64,000 nucleotides of DNA, from the NCBI GenBank assembly GCA_019279435.1, contig JAAALK010000287.1:17546162-17610161 (forward strand), read 5' to 3'. The translations under genes and the position numbers were made by a program. This DNA comes from Zizania palustris (Eukaryota; Streptophyta; Magnoliopsida; Poales; Poaceae). Positions within the stretch are counted from its first letter, which is position 1, and each line of letters starts with the position of its first letter. This document shows positions 22,358-34,400 of the stretch, in pieces. Under the pieces are notes generated by a model. It was given only the letters and a program-made list of their open reading frames with translations. It was not told where the DNA came from and did not search any database.

Positions 22358-23767
22358 TAAATAGATATCTTTGAAATTTGACCAAAACTACAGGCTTAGC
22401 CCAACAATATATTGCTGGGTTCATGGTTGGATTTGCCCTCATCTAACCATGAGATATTATCTCAATATCTTTAGTCACTATTGACGTGTAGATCTTATGG
22501 AGAACTAAGAACTATTTTTAACTTACTGAATAGTAACTTCGATATCCCCTTCAGTATTATATCATTTTTACCTTCATTTTAGTAGCATAAATAATAGAAA
22601 TGATTGGGTCATATTTATCTTTTTCTTCATATGCAGAAATGTTCACCATTCCTCTTATTTTAATGGTTTATCCTTTGCATCTTCTTTTATGTTGTCAGTT
22701 TCTCTTTGATGTTGTTGCTGAGAATTGCTCAAGGATGGCTTTCCATCCAAGTGGATTGTTGCTTCTGCAAAACTGTCTGGAGCATATGACATGGAAGGAA
22801 AAGCATAATATTTTTACTCAACTCTCTTTTAGGAGTGTCCATCTTGCTCAACATCATAATGGGTAAGTATTTGTAAGCTAAGATCCTATTCTATTCCTTG
22901 GCAAACATCCCTAGCTCTCATTTGACAATTGGATACTTTGATTGTTCTAAGCTTTAACCTAATAGCTATTGATTATTCTAATCCTTTTGGTCTTTTAAAC
23001 TAGATTATATATATATATATATATATTACTTGTCCAATTCTTCATAGCTTCAAACTTAGCTTAGTTTCATTCTCTCCATATTTCAATAATATCTATATCC
23101 GGAAGATAAGCATTATCATATTTTTATGCTAAGAGCAAATGGAACTAATTGATATTAGGTAGATTCTTGAAGATTAACTCAGACTGTGTTATGCTATCTC
23201 AAGTACTTCACAGTTTGAATTGCCTCGAATAATTTCATGACCTCTTTTCGTAACATATAAACCATAGCGCATTTATCATACTTAACTGTCCTCTTCCCTT
23301 TTAATTTGACAGAAACTACATTGTTCAAGATGTTTTAGAAGGAAGGAATAAGTCCCACCTGGCAATCATAGCATCATGTTTCACAGGGCATTACGTGGAT
23401 CTCTCAAGACAGAAATATAGTAGCCGTGTTGTGGAGAAGTGCTTGACCGTATTTGACTATGCTAAGCAATGCACAATTGTGTCTGAATTAGTTTTTGACC
23501 TTGATAACTTCAGAGATTTGGTGACAGATGATTTCGCTAATTATGTTATCTCCAAGGCCCTTGAGACTTGCGTGGTACTTGCATTTATAGTTTTAACAAT
23601 ATATATTGCATGCAGTCAAGGAGATTAAAGCTGATTTTTTTTCACTTGTTTAGGATCCTCTTCGGCATATCTTGGCTACTGCCATCCGTTCCCTTAGAAA
23701 CAGTGTTAATCAGCGTCATCCTCATTGTTTGAAGATATTCAATTTACTCTCCAAGCTCGGCTATTAG
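21089..23767 (+). CDS. PUF gene, 3' coding part (PUF repeats)
   Basis: After the copia element the frame continues with VEVERLILFL...QPLAKVIIFY. Exons recognised: about 21094-21335 (donor unclear), 21447-21626, 22699-22862, 23313-23574 and 23654-23767. The last three join in phase and end with the stop at 23765-23767. Four or more Puf-like helical repeats are visible. The intron 21627-22698 holds a TA-flanked MITE. The frame conflict inside 21447-21626 is the main sign of decay within this part. Confidence 0.7.
22084..22342. mobile_element. MITE flanked by TA microsatellites (Micron-like)
   Basis: A core of about 160 bp (22135-22295) sits between two long (TA)n tracts, 22084-22134 and 22296-22342, the second followed by (GA)n. 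The core ends are inverted repeats: 'ggtagcgctattctacaccacgtg' on the left mirrors 'acccgtgatgtaggatagc' on the right. This matches the layout of Micron elements described in rice, which insert into (TA)n microsatellites; the assignment is by structure only. It lies in an intron of the PUF gene. Confidence 0.6.
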
Positions 23768-25463
23768 AATAAAAACTCGAAGGCAACGGTAATTGGCTAA
23801 TTGCTACTCCATTTTGATTGATAAATGTTGTGTTTATTCAGTCCTCATGAGTGACTCCATTTGGACAGGGATTCAGGAGTGACCCTGTGTATTTGGACAA
23901 CTGCTCATTGAAGGCATTTCCCCTGTCTATCATCCTCTAGTTGTCAAGATGTACTTAGTTGGCTGGAGATATGTTTGTGAGTTGGATGCTAGGACACCAT
24001 GTGTGATCTAAATCTGATGTTGTGGTTTTATACCTCTGTTTGATGCCTCCAGACGTTTGTCAGTTGTACTTCTACGTTTTTGTTTTCTACTACTGTTAGT
24101 GTATGAACTGTCTGCATTTGATATACAGAGTTGTACTTCAACGTTTTGTTTTCTGTTATTAGTGTCTAAATTGTCTGCATTCGATAGATATGTTTATGTG
24201 AATCTCATGGAACATGATGATTTTTTGGTCAGGTTTTCATTTTTTTTATCTTGCTCTCTCAACCGAGGGGTGGTTTAAGACGTTCATTTTCTCGTCTGTT
24301 TTGCACTACTCTCATCTCGATTTTTGGCTTATGATGTGTTCTTCTTGATTGGGTAGGATAGAGCCTTGAATGTGTCCAGTGATGCAATGTTCTCCGGTTA
24401 CAGTAATTTAAGCTCTTTTTTCATGTGTTATAAAATACGCTTTGATGAGGTTTACCACGGAATTCCTACTTGCAAACCTACCACATAATTCCTACTTACA
24501 AATATCAAATTTGGGTGTGCTTGTTCCATAAGAATGTTGTAGGTAAATTTGAATTTTTCACATAATTTTGAATATTATATCATGTTGGGATGGTGATGGA
24601 TGCAATTTAGTGAAAACCCTTTCTTGAATGATACCTATGATTTTTAAATCAAACTCATGCTCAAAAATCCTTTAGATACGTAAAACTCGAGAAACACATG
24701 GCATTATCCTAATTTTAAGAAAAATATTATTAATCGGTAAATCCATGGCACCTGCCATGGATTTTAAAGTTTCAAACCAAGATTATGCTTCACTTGACCT
24801 TAACTCAATACCCAATACACAAATCCATAGACTTAAATTTAAACTTAAACTCATGTTCATCGGGTTGGGTACCACAAATACATCATGTTGGATACCACAA
24901 ATACTTGTTCTTGTAGACAAAATTGCCATCCTTAACATTACTATCTTTTTTTTTTAATTTTTTGGCACTACCAACGAAAAGATATATACAAGTTTTATCT
25001 TACAATTATTTTTCATTTTAAATAGGTCAGACCTATTTTTAAATTGTTTTTCCATCGTACATGTGTTGGGTATATGCTTTGTTTTTCCATCAGACCTATT
25101 CAGTATGATTGTCTTCTAAATCTTTTTTCATAACGGTAAAAATATCTACTAAACTGTGAATATTTTTTATTACACTCGTCCAGCTATGATTCGGTAGCTC
25201 TAGATATTATAAGATTTTATACTCCACATTCTATATCTACTCCAAAGTATACATAAAAATGATAGAAATATCTCTTTTCCACACTCTAAATCTATAAAGG
25301 TGTTTGGTTATATGAACTAAATTTTAATCATTATCACATCCAAATAATCCGTATAACAACTAAACTTTCAAAAGATCACACACAGCGACAAGCTGACAAG
25401 CATAAACCGAAGCCTATTGCTCGTCGCTCTCCTAGCTGCTGACGTCACCGGCGCCGCCGACGC
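23768..25463. other. Intergenic: PUF 3' region and LIN1-like promoter
   Basis: The first part is T-rich, as in a 3' UTR, and holds a direct duplication of about 60 bp (24061-24122 and 24127-24187, sharing 'gttgtacttc.acgttt' and 'tgtctgcatt.gata'). 24500-25200 is AT-rich with nothing recognised. The last 250 bp lead to the ATG at 25464; no TATA box was assigned. Confidence 0.45.
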
Positions 25464-28400
25464 ATGGAGCCGCCGCGGGGCACCAAGCGCCCGTTCCCCA
25501 CGGACGACGGCGGCGGCGACGACGACGACGGAGCGCTTTCAGGGTAAACCATCTTCAGCCCATTCCCCTCCCGCGCTGTCCCTTTCATGTTCCCTCCCGT
25601 CTAGCCCTCCTGTTTAGGGTTTCGCTTCCCCGCGTCGCCTTATGGCCTTTGTGTGTCGTCCCCCCTCGCAGGGAGCGCAAGCCGCGGTTCCCCAAGGGGA
25701 GGAAGGCCAAGTACCGTGACCCCAACGCCGCCGCCGCTGCAGGGGGCATCGACGGCTTGATAAACCCCGAGCTCGCGGCGGAGCGGCGCGCGCGGCGCCG
25801 CCACCGGAAGGACGAGGATGACCAGAAAGGAGCTGCCGCTGACGTCAGGGGATTTGAAGTGCGCTACGAGGTAGGCCGTGCTCTGCTTCATGGACTGGAT
25901 CGAATTATCCACTTAAGCAGGTGATTTTAGACATTTTTAGTGTTTGAAATGCACGTAATTTTGGAGCGAATTTTTGTGACCTGGGATTTTTTGAGGGAAA
26001 TATCCATTTATCCAATAGACTGAATGATTTAGTTACCCTAACACTCTGCAGGGTAACTGCAGTCAAAAACTGAAAATGCATTAGGATTAAATTGGAAGGC
26101 TTGCAGAAGTGCAAGTCCTGGTTCAGGGGCTGCATATTTTCATCCTATTTGAATGAGTACTGACTACTGAGAACTATCTTTTTGGCTGGTGTTTTTCCCC
26201 TTTTCAAGTTTTCATATTTTGAGTTAGAAAACACTCTTTTCCGCTGCATTCTCTTTCTTTCTTATGAGTGGTATCATATTAATGATGAGCATAACTTTGA
26301 AGCTACCCACCTGGCTACCATTGTCAGATAACACATAATTTTATGTTCAACAGGATAGTGCACATTTGGTTGATGATGGTGTTCGGCTCGAACCTTTTAA
26401 CTTGGAGCAAGAGAGGGAAGAAGGATATTTTGATGAAAATGGTAACTTTGTGGAGTATGCAAGAGGCAATGACATTAAGGTGCTGCTGTTTTTATTTACA
26501 AATCTCAATCATGGATTTTTAGTTACAGTTGTGTGACTCAAGCACTTGTTTGCTGTAGGATGCCTGGTTGGATAGTGTTGAAGTTGACACAAAGTATGCT
26601 ACAAAGGTTCAAAGGAAAAAAGACAAAGAAGAAGAGTTCCAGGATCTTTCATCGGATGATATTGGAAAGATTAAAAGAAGAATAGCAAACATGCTTGAGC
26701 CAGGCGAAACAGTATGTTTGAATGTCTACATTTTTATGCAATCTGACTGAATAAATGAATTTAGCTTTCTCTAATAACTAATAAGTAAGAAATGCTAAAG
26801 GTGCTATACTTGTGCAGTTGTGCTTGGTTATCAAATGATATTGTAGTGTGATAGTAGAAAAGCTCCTAATACTTCAACATGATTTGAACACTGGTCCTAA
26901 TTCATTGTACCATTGAATGATTCTGAAGCTACCTTTCTTCTTATACTATCAAGTACCCTCTTGTATTTAATGTTTGACATCATTTACATCAATCTGTGCT
27001 GCCATGGTTTTCAAGTCGTTGCCTAGGCGTCCAGACAAAATTCAGAGCTGGGCATTAGCCTTGCCATGACCAAATGCCGTATGGTGTCCGCCTTTCATTG
27101 GAAGTTGTCGCCTAGGCGCGATTTGGCACCGTTTGAGCCTTGAGCGGCCTAAGGCGGTCGCCACATAAACGGAGCAGAGAGGGGTGTGCGGTGCGTGGCG
27201 CTGGCGTGAAATTTACTGCGGGAAATCGTGCAGGAAGGAAGAAAGGCGGCGGCAAACCTCCCACGTGGCCTTCAGCCATCTGTCCGGGGCTCCAAAGCCT
27301 TCAAATCTTCAATTGACAGAGCGGGAAGGAAGAAAGGCAGCGCAAAGAAGATGAGCAGAGGGCGCACAGCAGCTCCATGTCTCCACCCCTACTTCTCCAT
27401 CAATTGAGGCCTTCCTCCATCGATTTGGGCCTCCTCCAATTTGCACCATCAAGCCAGAGCAAATTTTCCATCCTAGGGAGGGGGAGGAGGTGGTGCGAGG
27501 AAGCAGCAAGCAGGACAGGTTGAACAGCGAAATGAGCGAATGACCAGTCACAGCTCCTGTTTCCATGTGAGGTGGCGCATGGCTTTGCTTGTGTGGGGTT
27601 AGGCGCAGTGTGCCAGTGACACAGCCACACCAGCAGACGCACTCACTACTCACGCAGCAGCACAAGCACCTTTCTTTTTTTTTCTGGAGCTTTTCTTTGT
27701 CTTCAAATCATTCACAAAGAGAATAGGATTGACACCATGGAGTGATTCTCTATAGTCTTTACAGAAGCAAAGATAGTTTTATTAGCATCAACAAGGTATG
27801 TTTCTGCTGCTCCATCCTAGATTAGGATGCATATATGGCGTCACCTCGCCGCACGCCTTAAGCGCCTAGTCGACTCAAGTGGGTAGGTCGTCGTGGCTCA
27901 ACTTACCGCCTTAATAACCATGTTCTTTGCTATTGAATCTGCTAAGGCTCCAAATGGTGCTTTGAATCAATTGTTCTACCCAAACACAATTATGGGGAAA
28001 ATGCTAGTGCTCTTAAAAGGCAACACCTTTCAAATGGAGCGTTATTTGATTTTCCAAGTTTTAGTGGAATTAAATGTAATTATCTGTTATTTTAAACATG
28101 ACTGCGAGATGTTGTGGTTGCACACAAATATTTGCTGCAGATGCTGGTCCTGACAGATGCTATGCTAGCTAACTATTCAAGTTAACTTTCACTGAGGACA
28201 ATGGCGTTTGTTAGCTATCATGTTAGATGCTATGCTAGCTAACTATTTAAGTTGTTTTCTTTGTTCAACAATATATCTATGAGTTCTAGACCTAATATTC
28301 TTGAAAAACTTGAGAAAATGTCAGATAATGTAAAACCATGGGGTATTTGTGCACATAATATTTACTTGACTAAGACTTTGTGAAACCTATTATTAATGAA

Positions 28401-31400
28401 ACATTTGTTTTTCTGAGTGCAACCTTATCTGCTGGTCACATCATTGTTGGATCTCTAATTCCAAAGGTCTAAACCAGAAACATTTTGTGAGCAAAATTTT
28501 GTCATGAGACAAACGTAATTGGGTGAAAACTTTTTGTACCAATAACTTATGTTTGCGCTATCTCTTTCAACAATTTTCTGCCAGATAATACAAGCTTTGA
28601 AAAGATTGAAGAATACATCCAGTGATAAACGTGGAAAGATGCCTGAGGGAACCAAGCGTATCTTTGATGAGCTGACAGAAGCTGCCATGAAGCTAATGGA
28701 GAATGGCGAATACAGTATGTGTTCAATTCTGTTTCAATTCATACTCTATTTTTGGCCTTTTTATCATTTCAGTTTGTCATTACTTTGTAGCTTTACTGTG
28801 ATTTGCATCCTTATTTTATTTTATATGCTTTGGTCTAGATGTTTATTCAGATGACCGGGAGACTTTTGAACGTGAGGCTGGTTAGTTTTCTCCTACCACT
28901 AGCTTATTCAAATTTCTCCTTTGTGATCGCTGTGTTTCCTTGCTGATGCTACTACTTGTGTTGCAGAAGTGATTTTTGTACTTTTCTCAATGTGTATGAA
29001 ATTTGTGTCTTGTTCATCATGTTGTTGAATTGTGAGAGAGGAGAATAATAGATTGTGGACAATGGATGTATTGATCCTTGGGGGTCGGTATATATAGGAA
29101 CATGAGTAGAGATAAGATATGTGATCTACATATAAGGAAGGACTAAATATAATCTAATCCTACCTATTATCATCACTATTACCATATACCTAACCTACCA
29201 TATACAAACGTATCATATACTCTAACATCCCCCTACAGTCCAAGCGTGAGCAAAGCAGACGCTTAGACTGAAGAAGATACCGACAAGAGTACTCAAAGAT
29301 GATAGCCCTTTATGTCGTAGTCAAGGTAGCCGAAAACAATTGAGCTGAAGAAGCTGTGGTCGAAGTAGCTACGTAAGGTAGCCATAGTCGATGCAGTCGA
29401 AGAAGTCGGGGTGCCGATGACGAGGTAGCTTGAAGCTGCGGGCGCATAGAGAGGCATCGTGAAGTGGTCACGTATGTAACATGGTGCCGGTGAACCAAGA
29501 TAAGACGAAGACGGTGATACGATCGTGGCAGTCGTTGAGGAAGAAGACGCCGAAGAGTCGATGTTGTCGAAGCCGTCGAGGACAAGATGCACATTAGGTT
29601 TGTCAGACCCAACGACGAATCGAGACAAACACACACAACGGTGTTGCCAATACTATGCGAGCGAGGAGAGGGATCATCATGAATCTTGTGCCATTGTCGA
29701 AGAAGACTAGCAGATAAGGCCTCCAAGATGATCGTGGCTCAAAATGGAGAAGTGTCGATGCAACTCACTGTTGTCGGAGAAGATAGAAGTAGTCAGAGAA
29801 GATACGACGACATGGTGCAGTGGACGAAGACGAATAAAGCTGATGTAAAAGTAGCTAGACCAATGGCCTAGAGCGGCAACAATGGCAACCGAATGAAGAC
29901 GTGGTGGCGATACACGAAGTAGGCGAAGAACCCGAGTGGCTGACGATGACTGAAGCGGTGGTGAAGACGACGAGAGCGATGACATTGTGGCCGGAGGAGG
30001 CGACACAATGGTAGCTCCTGTCGATGTAGCAGTTGAAGACCACTAGCAATAACATTGTGGTCGGTGGTGGCCCAAAGCTTGATGGCGAGACATGTGTAAC
30101 CGAAGAAGATTCATCTCGGAGAGATCAAACACTCAATCAGGTGATCAACTTGAAGGTGCACGAAACCTCTGGAGTGAAATCAACGATGCACAAAATCGAC
30201 AACAAACGATAGGTGACACAAACCGATCTCTGATCGAAAAAAAAGAAAACAGAAAAATGGTCCAAAAGGACCACATGGCCCAAATCGCACGTTTGTTGGC
30301 CCTGTTAGAGATATACCCTATAGTATAGGGGTTTATTTGTAAAGCTTCCCTTCTCTTGTACTATTGCCCTTTGGGCCCTTTGGAATTGAATTTGGACTTT
30401 TCCTAACATGGTATAGAGCTAGGGTTTCCTTCCCTCTCCCCTTCCTCTAGATCCAGTCACCAACACCTTGCATGTGCCTGTGTCGGCGTGTCCTCACACT
30501 GCCGCCTGTCTGCCCGTGCGCCGCGCTCACACCTGCTCGCGCCAGCCCATCCTCCAACACGGACCCGCGCCCGAGCCCCGCCGCCCTACGACGCTGAGTC
30601 TGCCGCCTGCGCCTAGACTCCTCACCGACCTCCCCTTCTGCCTTCTGATTCATATTGCAAAAAAAAGGCAAGGGTTTGTCATCATGACTGCTATTCGTTC
30701 TCCCGTTGTTGTACTGCTCCCGAATGTCACTTTTGATGGCACCAACTTTCGGGAGTGGTCCACGATGCTTCGTGTGTGCCTTGACTGTCAGCGGTTGTGG
30801 GGACATCTCACTAGCCACTCTCCTTACCCTCTTGTCCCGGTTTGTCCTACTGAGCCTACTACCGGGCAGATGGTGCTCCGCCTTCTGATGAGGACCAAGC
30901 GGCCTATATTGCGACTAGTGAGCAATACATGTTTGATCTTAGTGACCAGGCGACCTTTTGAGGATACCACTCGCTACCGTCACCTCGTCGGTAGTCTTGT
31001 CTATCTTGGCATCACTCATCCTGACATTTCTTATGTCGTTCACATCCGGAGTCAGTTCATGTCCACTCCCACTAGTGTCCACTACAGTCATCTCCTTCGC
31101 GTCCTTCGATACCTTCGTGGCACTATCGACCGATGTTTGTTTTTCTCTAGTTCCAGCTCTCTTCAGCTCCACGCTTACACTGATGCTACTTGGGGTTCTG
31201 ATCCTTCAGACTTCAAGTCCTTGTCTGCTTATTGTTTCTTCCTTGGTTCCTCTTTGATTGCATGGAAGACCAAGAAGTAGATTATTGTTTCTCGCTCTAG
31301 TGATGAGGCTGAGTTGCGTGCTTTGGCCTGTGTGACTGATGAGGTGACTTGGCTACGGTGGCTCCTGGCTGAGTTTGGTGTTGCTCTCTCCTCTCCTACG

Positions 31401-34400
31401 CCTATGCACTGTGACAGTACCAGTGCTATCAGTATTGCTCAAGACCCGGTGAAGCATGAGTTCACCAAACGCGTTGGGATTGATTGCTTCTATGTTAGGT
31501 CGGCTGTCTGGAACAAGATAGTTGCTCTTTAGTATGTGCCCTCGGAGATTCAGCTTGTCGACTTGCTTACCAAGGCCCATACTCGAGCTTATCATTGTTT
31601 TCTTCTTTCCAAGCTCAATGTCGTTGATCCACCTTGAGCTTGAGGGGGGTGTTAGATATATACTGTATAGTATAGTGTTTTATTTGTAAAGCTTCCCTTC
31701 TCTTGTACTATTGCCCTTTGGGCCCTTTGGAATTGAATCTAGACTTTTCCTAGCAGGCCCCACGTGAAAAACAAACTTATTTTCTTTTCTTTTTCTCTTT
31801 TTGTCCACCATGCAAAGCCTAAGTAGAGGAGCAGTCTTGGCCAGATGGGCGCGAGGAGGGCTGGCAGACTGATGAGCACCTAGCAGTTCCCAACGGAGAA
31901 TGGGAGAAAACCGGAGGTTGGCGGTGACGGGAACAACCACGCTGGGCGTCACGAGTAGCTGATGAGCAAAGCCGCGCGCCCACATAGGAGTGTCCTAGTG
32001 GTGCGCAGTGGTGGAATCCAACGGCGCGCAAGGCGCCTCTGATCTCCACAGAGCGAGCAGAGGAGGTACGAGGAGATGGCGATGATGGAGGGCGATGTCG
32101 CCGACGAGGATGCTAGCGCAAGCCTGTCGAGGTGCTAGAGGCCAGCGGATGGGATGAAGTTGACTGCACGAACCGGGTGTATGGGCCGACGCACAGGAAG
32201 AGGTCGACGGTGGTCTGTTTGCGGGCCATTGCTAGGAGGAGGTCAGCTCCCGAGTCGGCAATGCGGATAGATCAGAAGCATCAGCGCGTCCATGCTAGCT
32301 CATGCGCTAGATTTGGCCGACGGCGAGGAGAGAGAAGATTGGGGACATCAGAGCGTTGATGACGGTGACCGGTGGCGCAACACTTCCCAAGCAGCGGCGA
32401 GATGGACCAGCCACATGCAGATCCGGTGACCCACGGAAAGAGGTCGATGGACGGGAGGTGCAAAGACCAGCGACACGCCAACAGCCGGTGGTGAAGGTGG
32501 CCGCCCTTGGAATGAGAGCGGCGCTAGATCGTCCGCTCTGATACCATATTGAATTGTGAGAGAGGAGAATAATAGATTGTGGACAATGGTTGTATTGAGC
32601 CCTGGGGGTCGGTATATATAGGAGTACATGAGTGTAAGATAAGATAGGTGATCTATAAGGAAGGACTAAATATAATCTAATCCTGCCTAATATCATCGTT
32701 ATTACCATATACCCAAGTTACTATATACAGACATACCATATACTCTAACACATGTTAGTAAAAGATGATATTTTTGCTTATTTGATTACTTAGATGTCCA
32801 AAGTTCCCAAGACTATTGATCTTGTTTTCATATAAAATGTGCATGCTTGATATCAGCTTTCAGTTTCTTGACATTAATAGAGAGAGCATGTGAAGTTCAT
32901 AGGTGCCAGCTTGCTGCATTTATGAGATCATCTATAATTCTCTATTTCCCAGTGGAAACTGATCCTCTGCATTGCTACCATTAATGCATGCATACATTGT
33001 CCTGAGTTGCAAGTGCAATCCTACAACCCCTAGTTTGGTAACTCATGTCCCTGTAGTGTAGTAATGTAGGTGACCCATGGTCCATCTCTTCCTATTTGAA
33101 TAAAATACTTTCACTTGGTTCATGTTATCATGTATTCTGGAGGTTGATGTAAATCTATTTATCAACTTCACTGGGCAAGGAAGTCAAACATATAAATACA
33201 CAATTTGCCACATGTGAAAAACACACCCACCTATGATAAGGGAATAGGAAATTTCCAGCTACAGAAGCAGGTGACACTATGACAGAAATTGAAAAGAGTG
33301 TAGCATCTAGAGTTTGCTGAAATGAAAACAATGTAATTACTAATTAGCTATATACAAGTTCTATCAACAGTGTGTTGTGGCTATATATACATTGTGTTTT
33401 ATGTATTTATGCAAATTATTTCAGTAAGTTGTCTTCACAGGGATTGCACCTGCTTATATGCATCATTTTTTTTTGGCTTTTACAGCGGGTTATGAACGTT
33501 TGGCACGTGCTCGTCTTGGTCTGCCAGAAGTTGAAGAAGATATCTTTGCAGATATTGCAGAAGATAAAACCACTTCAACGTTACTAGATATGGGGCCTGG
33601 TCCTTCAGTTGCCAATACCTCTACAACAACTACCACATCCAACGAAGATGACAGTAACTTTGACATGTTTGGTGTCAATGATGATAACAATGATGTCCCT
33701 CGTGATTCTGATGCAAATACTGTAGATTCAGGTTCCAATCCTGAACAAGTACCTCAAGATACTTCTGAAACCTCAGGTGCAGAGAGTAAGTTATAATGTC
33801 TTTCAGATTTCTATTTGTGCTAAGCAATCTCGCACACATGACACATTCCCTTTGTTACTTTTAACAACTGTTATTTCTGTGTTGATAAGTTTGCTCCTTT
33901 CTTGCAGAAGATGATAATGGGAGTGTGGGCTCAGATTATATCTATGATCCAACATCAGGGTAGGTTATACGTTTTAATTTATGCTATTTGACTCAATTGT
34001 TAGTCCCTTTGAGTATATCAGTTTTTGGTTTTCTTTATTGTCAGCATTATGACAAAATCATGCCAGCAACTTCTGTAATGTTTTAATAGTCGTGTTATGC
34101 TAATAACATTTGCTTCACCCCTTTTTGCAGTTATTACTATAGCAGTAGCACAGGTTATTACTACGATTCTACATCTGGATGTTATTGCTCTGCATCTACA
34201 GGAACCTGGTATTTTCCTTCATCTTTGGTTTACACACAATAACATTGACTGATTTCTGCATGGACCAATTGGTTCCTTCTGGATGCAACAAAACTTTGTA
34301 TGTTGGGACCGTTCCCATTTAAAAGTATGGAGGTGGCAATGTTAATGCTACATCATAATTGTGTATCTTGGTGCCAGTGTGCCACAAACCCAGTTCATGT

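Larger units (their letters stand above)
7534..23767 (+). pseudogene. Pumilio-family (PUF) RNA-binding protein gene, split by a retrotransposon
   Basis: PUF proteins bind short motifs in mRNA 3' UTRs and repress translation. The 5' part (7534-7981) has a His-rich patch and stays open up to a copia insertion. Sequence resumes in the same frame at 21089 after one target-site copy. Downstream exons carry PUF-repeat signatures: FHPSGLLLLQNCLE (exon 22699-22862), NYIVQDVLEG, YSSRVVEKCL and DFANYVISKALE (exon 23313-23574), then a last exon 23654-23767 ending in TAG. Those junctions are in phase with GT..AG introns. The exon ending at 21626 is inconsistent: its left half reads a PUF-like frame (VVKMIRSCKS) but its right half, which joins exon 22699 in phase, is in another frame. 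That frameshift plus a 13 kb exonic insertion make this a likely pseudogene. It resembles plant APUM-type proteins. Confidence 0.8.
29023..32750 (-). mobile_element. LTR retrotransposon in intron 6 of the LIN1-like gene
   Basis: LTRs 29023-29227 and 32547-32750 (about 205 bp) are flanked by perfect CATGT duplications (29018-29022 and 32751-32755). The plus strand reads 'gctctgatacca' (32535-32546) immediately left of the right LTR: the Met-tRNA primer-binding site on the minus strand. The element therefore runs opposite to the host gene. A purine tract adjoins the left LTR. The interior shows no intact or recognisable polyprotein, so it is non-autonomous. A second, plus-strand element (30303-31755) is nested in it. 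Confidence 0.88.

Noticed and set aside
22227..22442. Open frame over the TA repeat
   Set aside because: It encodes a Tyr-Ile run from the (TA)n microsatellite, not a protein.
27309..27665. Cys-rich minus-strand frame in intron 4
   Set aside because: It lies inside a candidate DNA transposon, with no signal peptide logic or domain recognised.
29293..30006. Ser/Leu-rich frames on the minus strand within the intron 6 element
   Set aside because: They have no polyprotein motif, overlap in different phases and lie between LTRs of a non-autonomous element.
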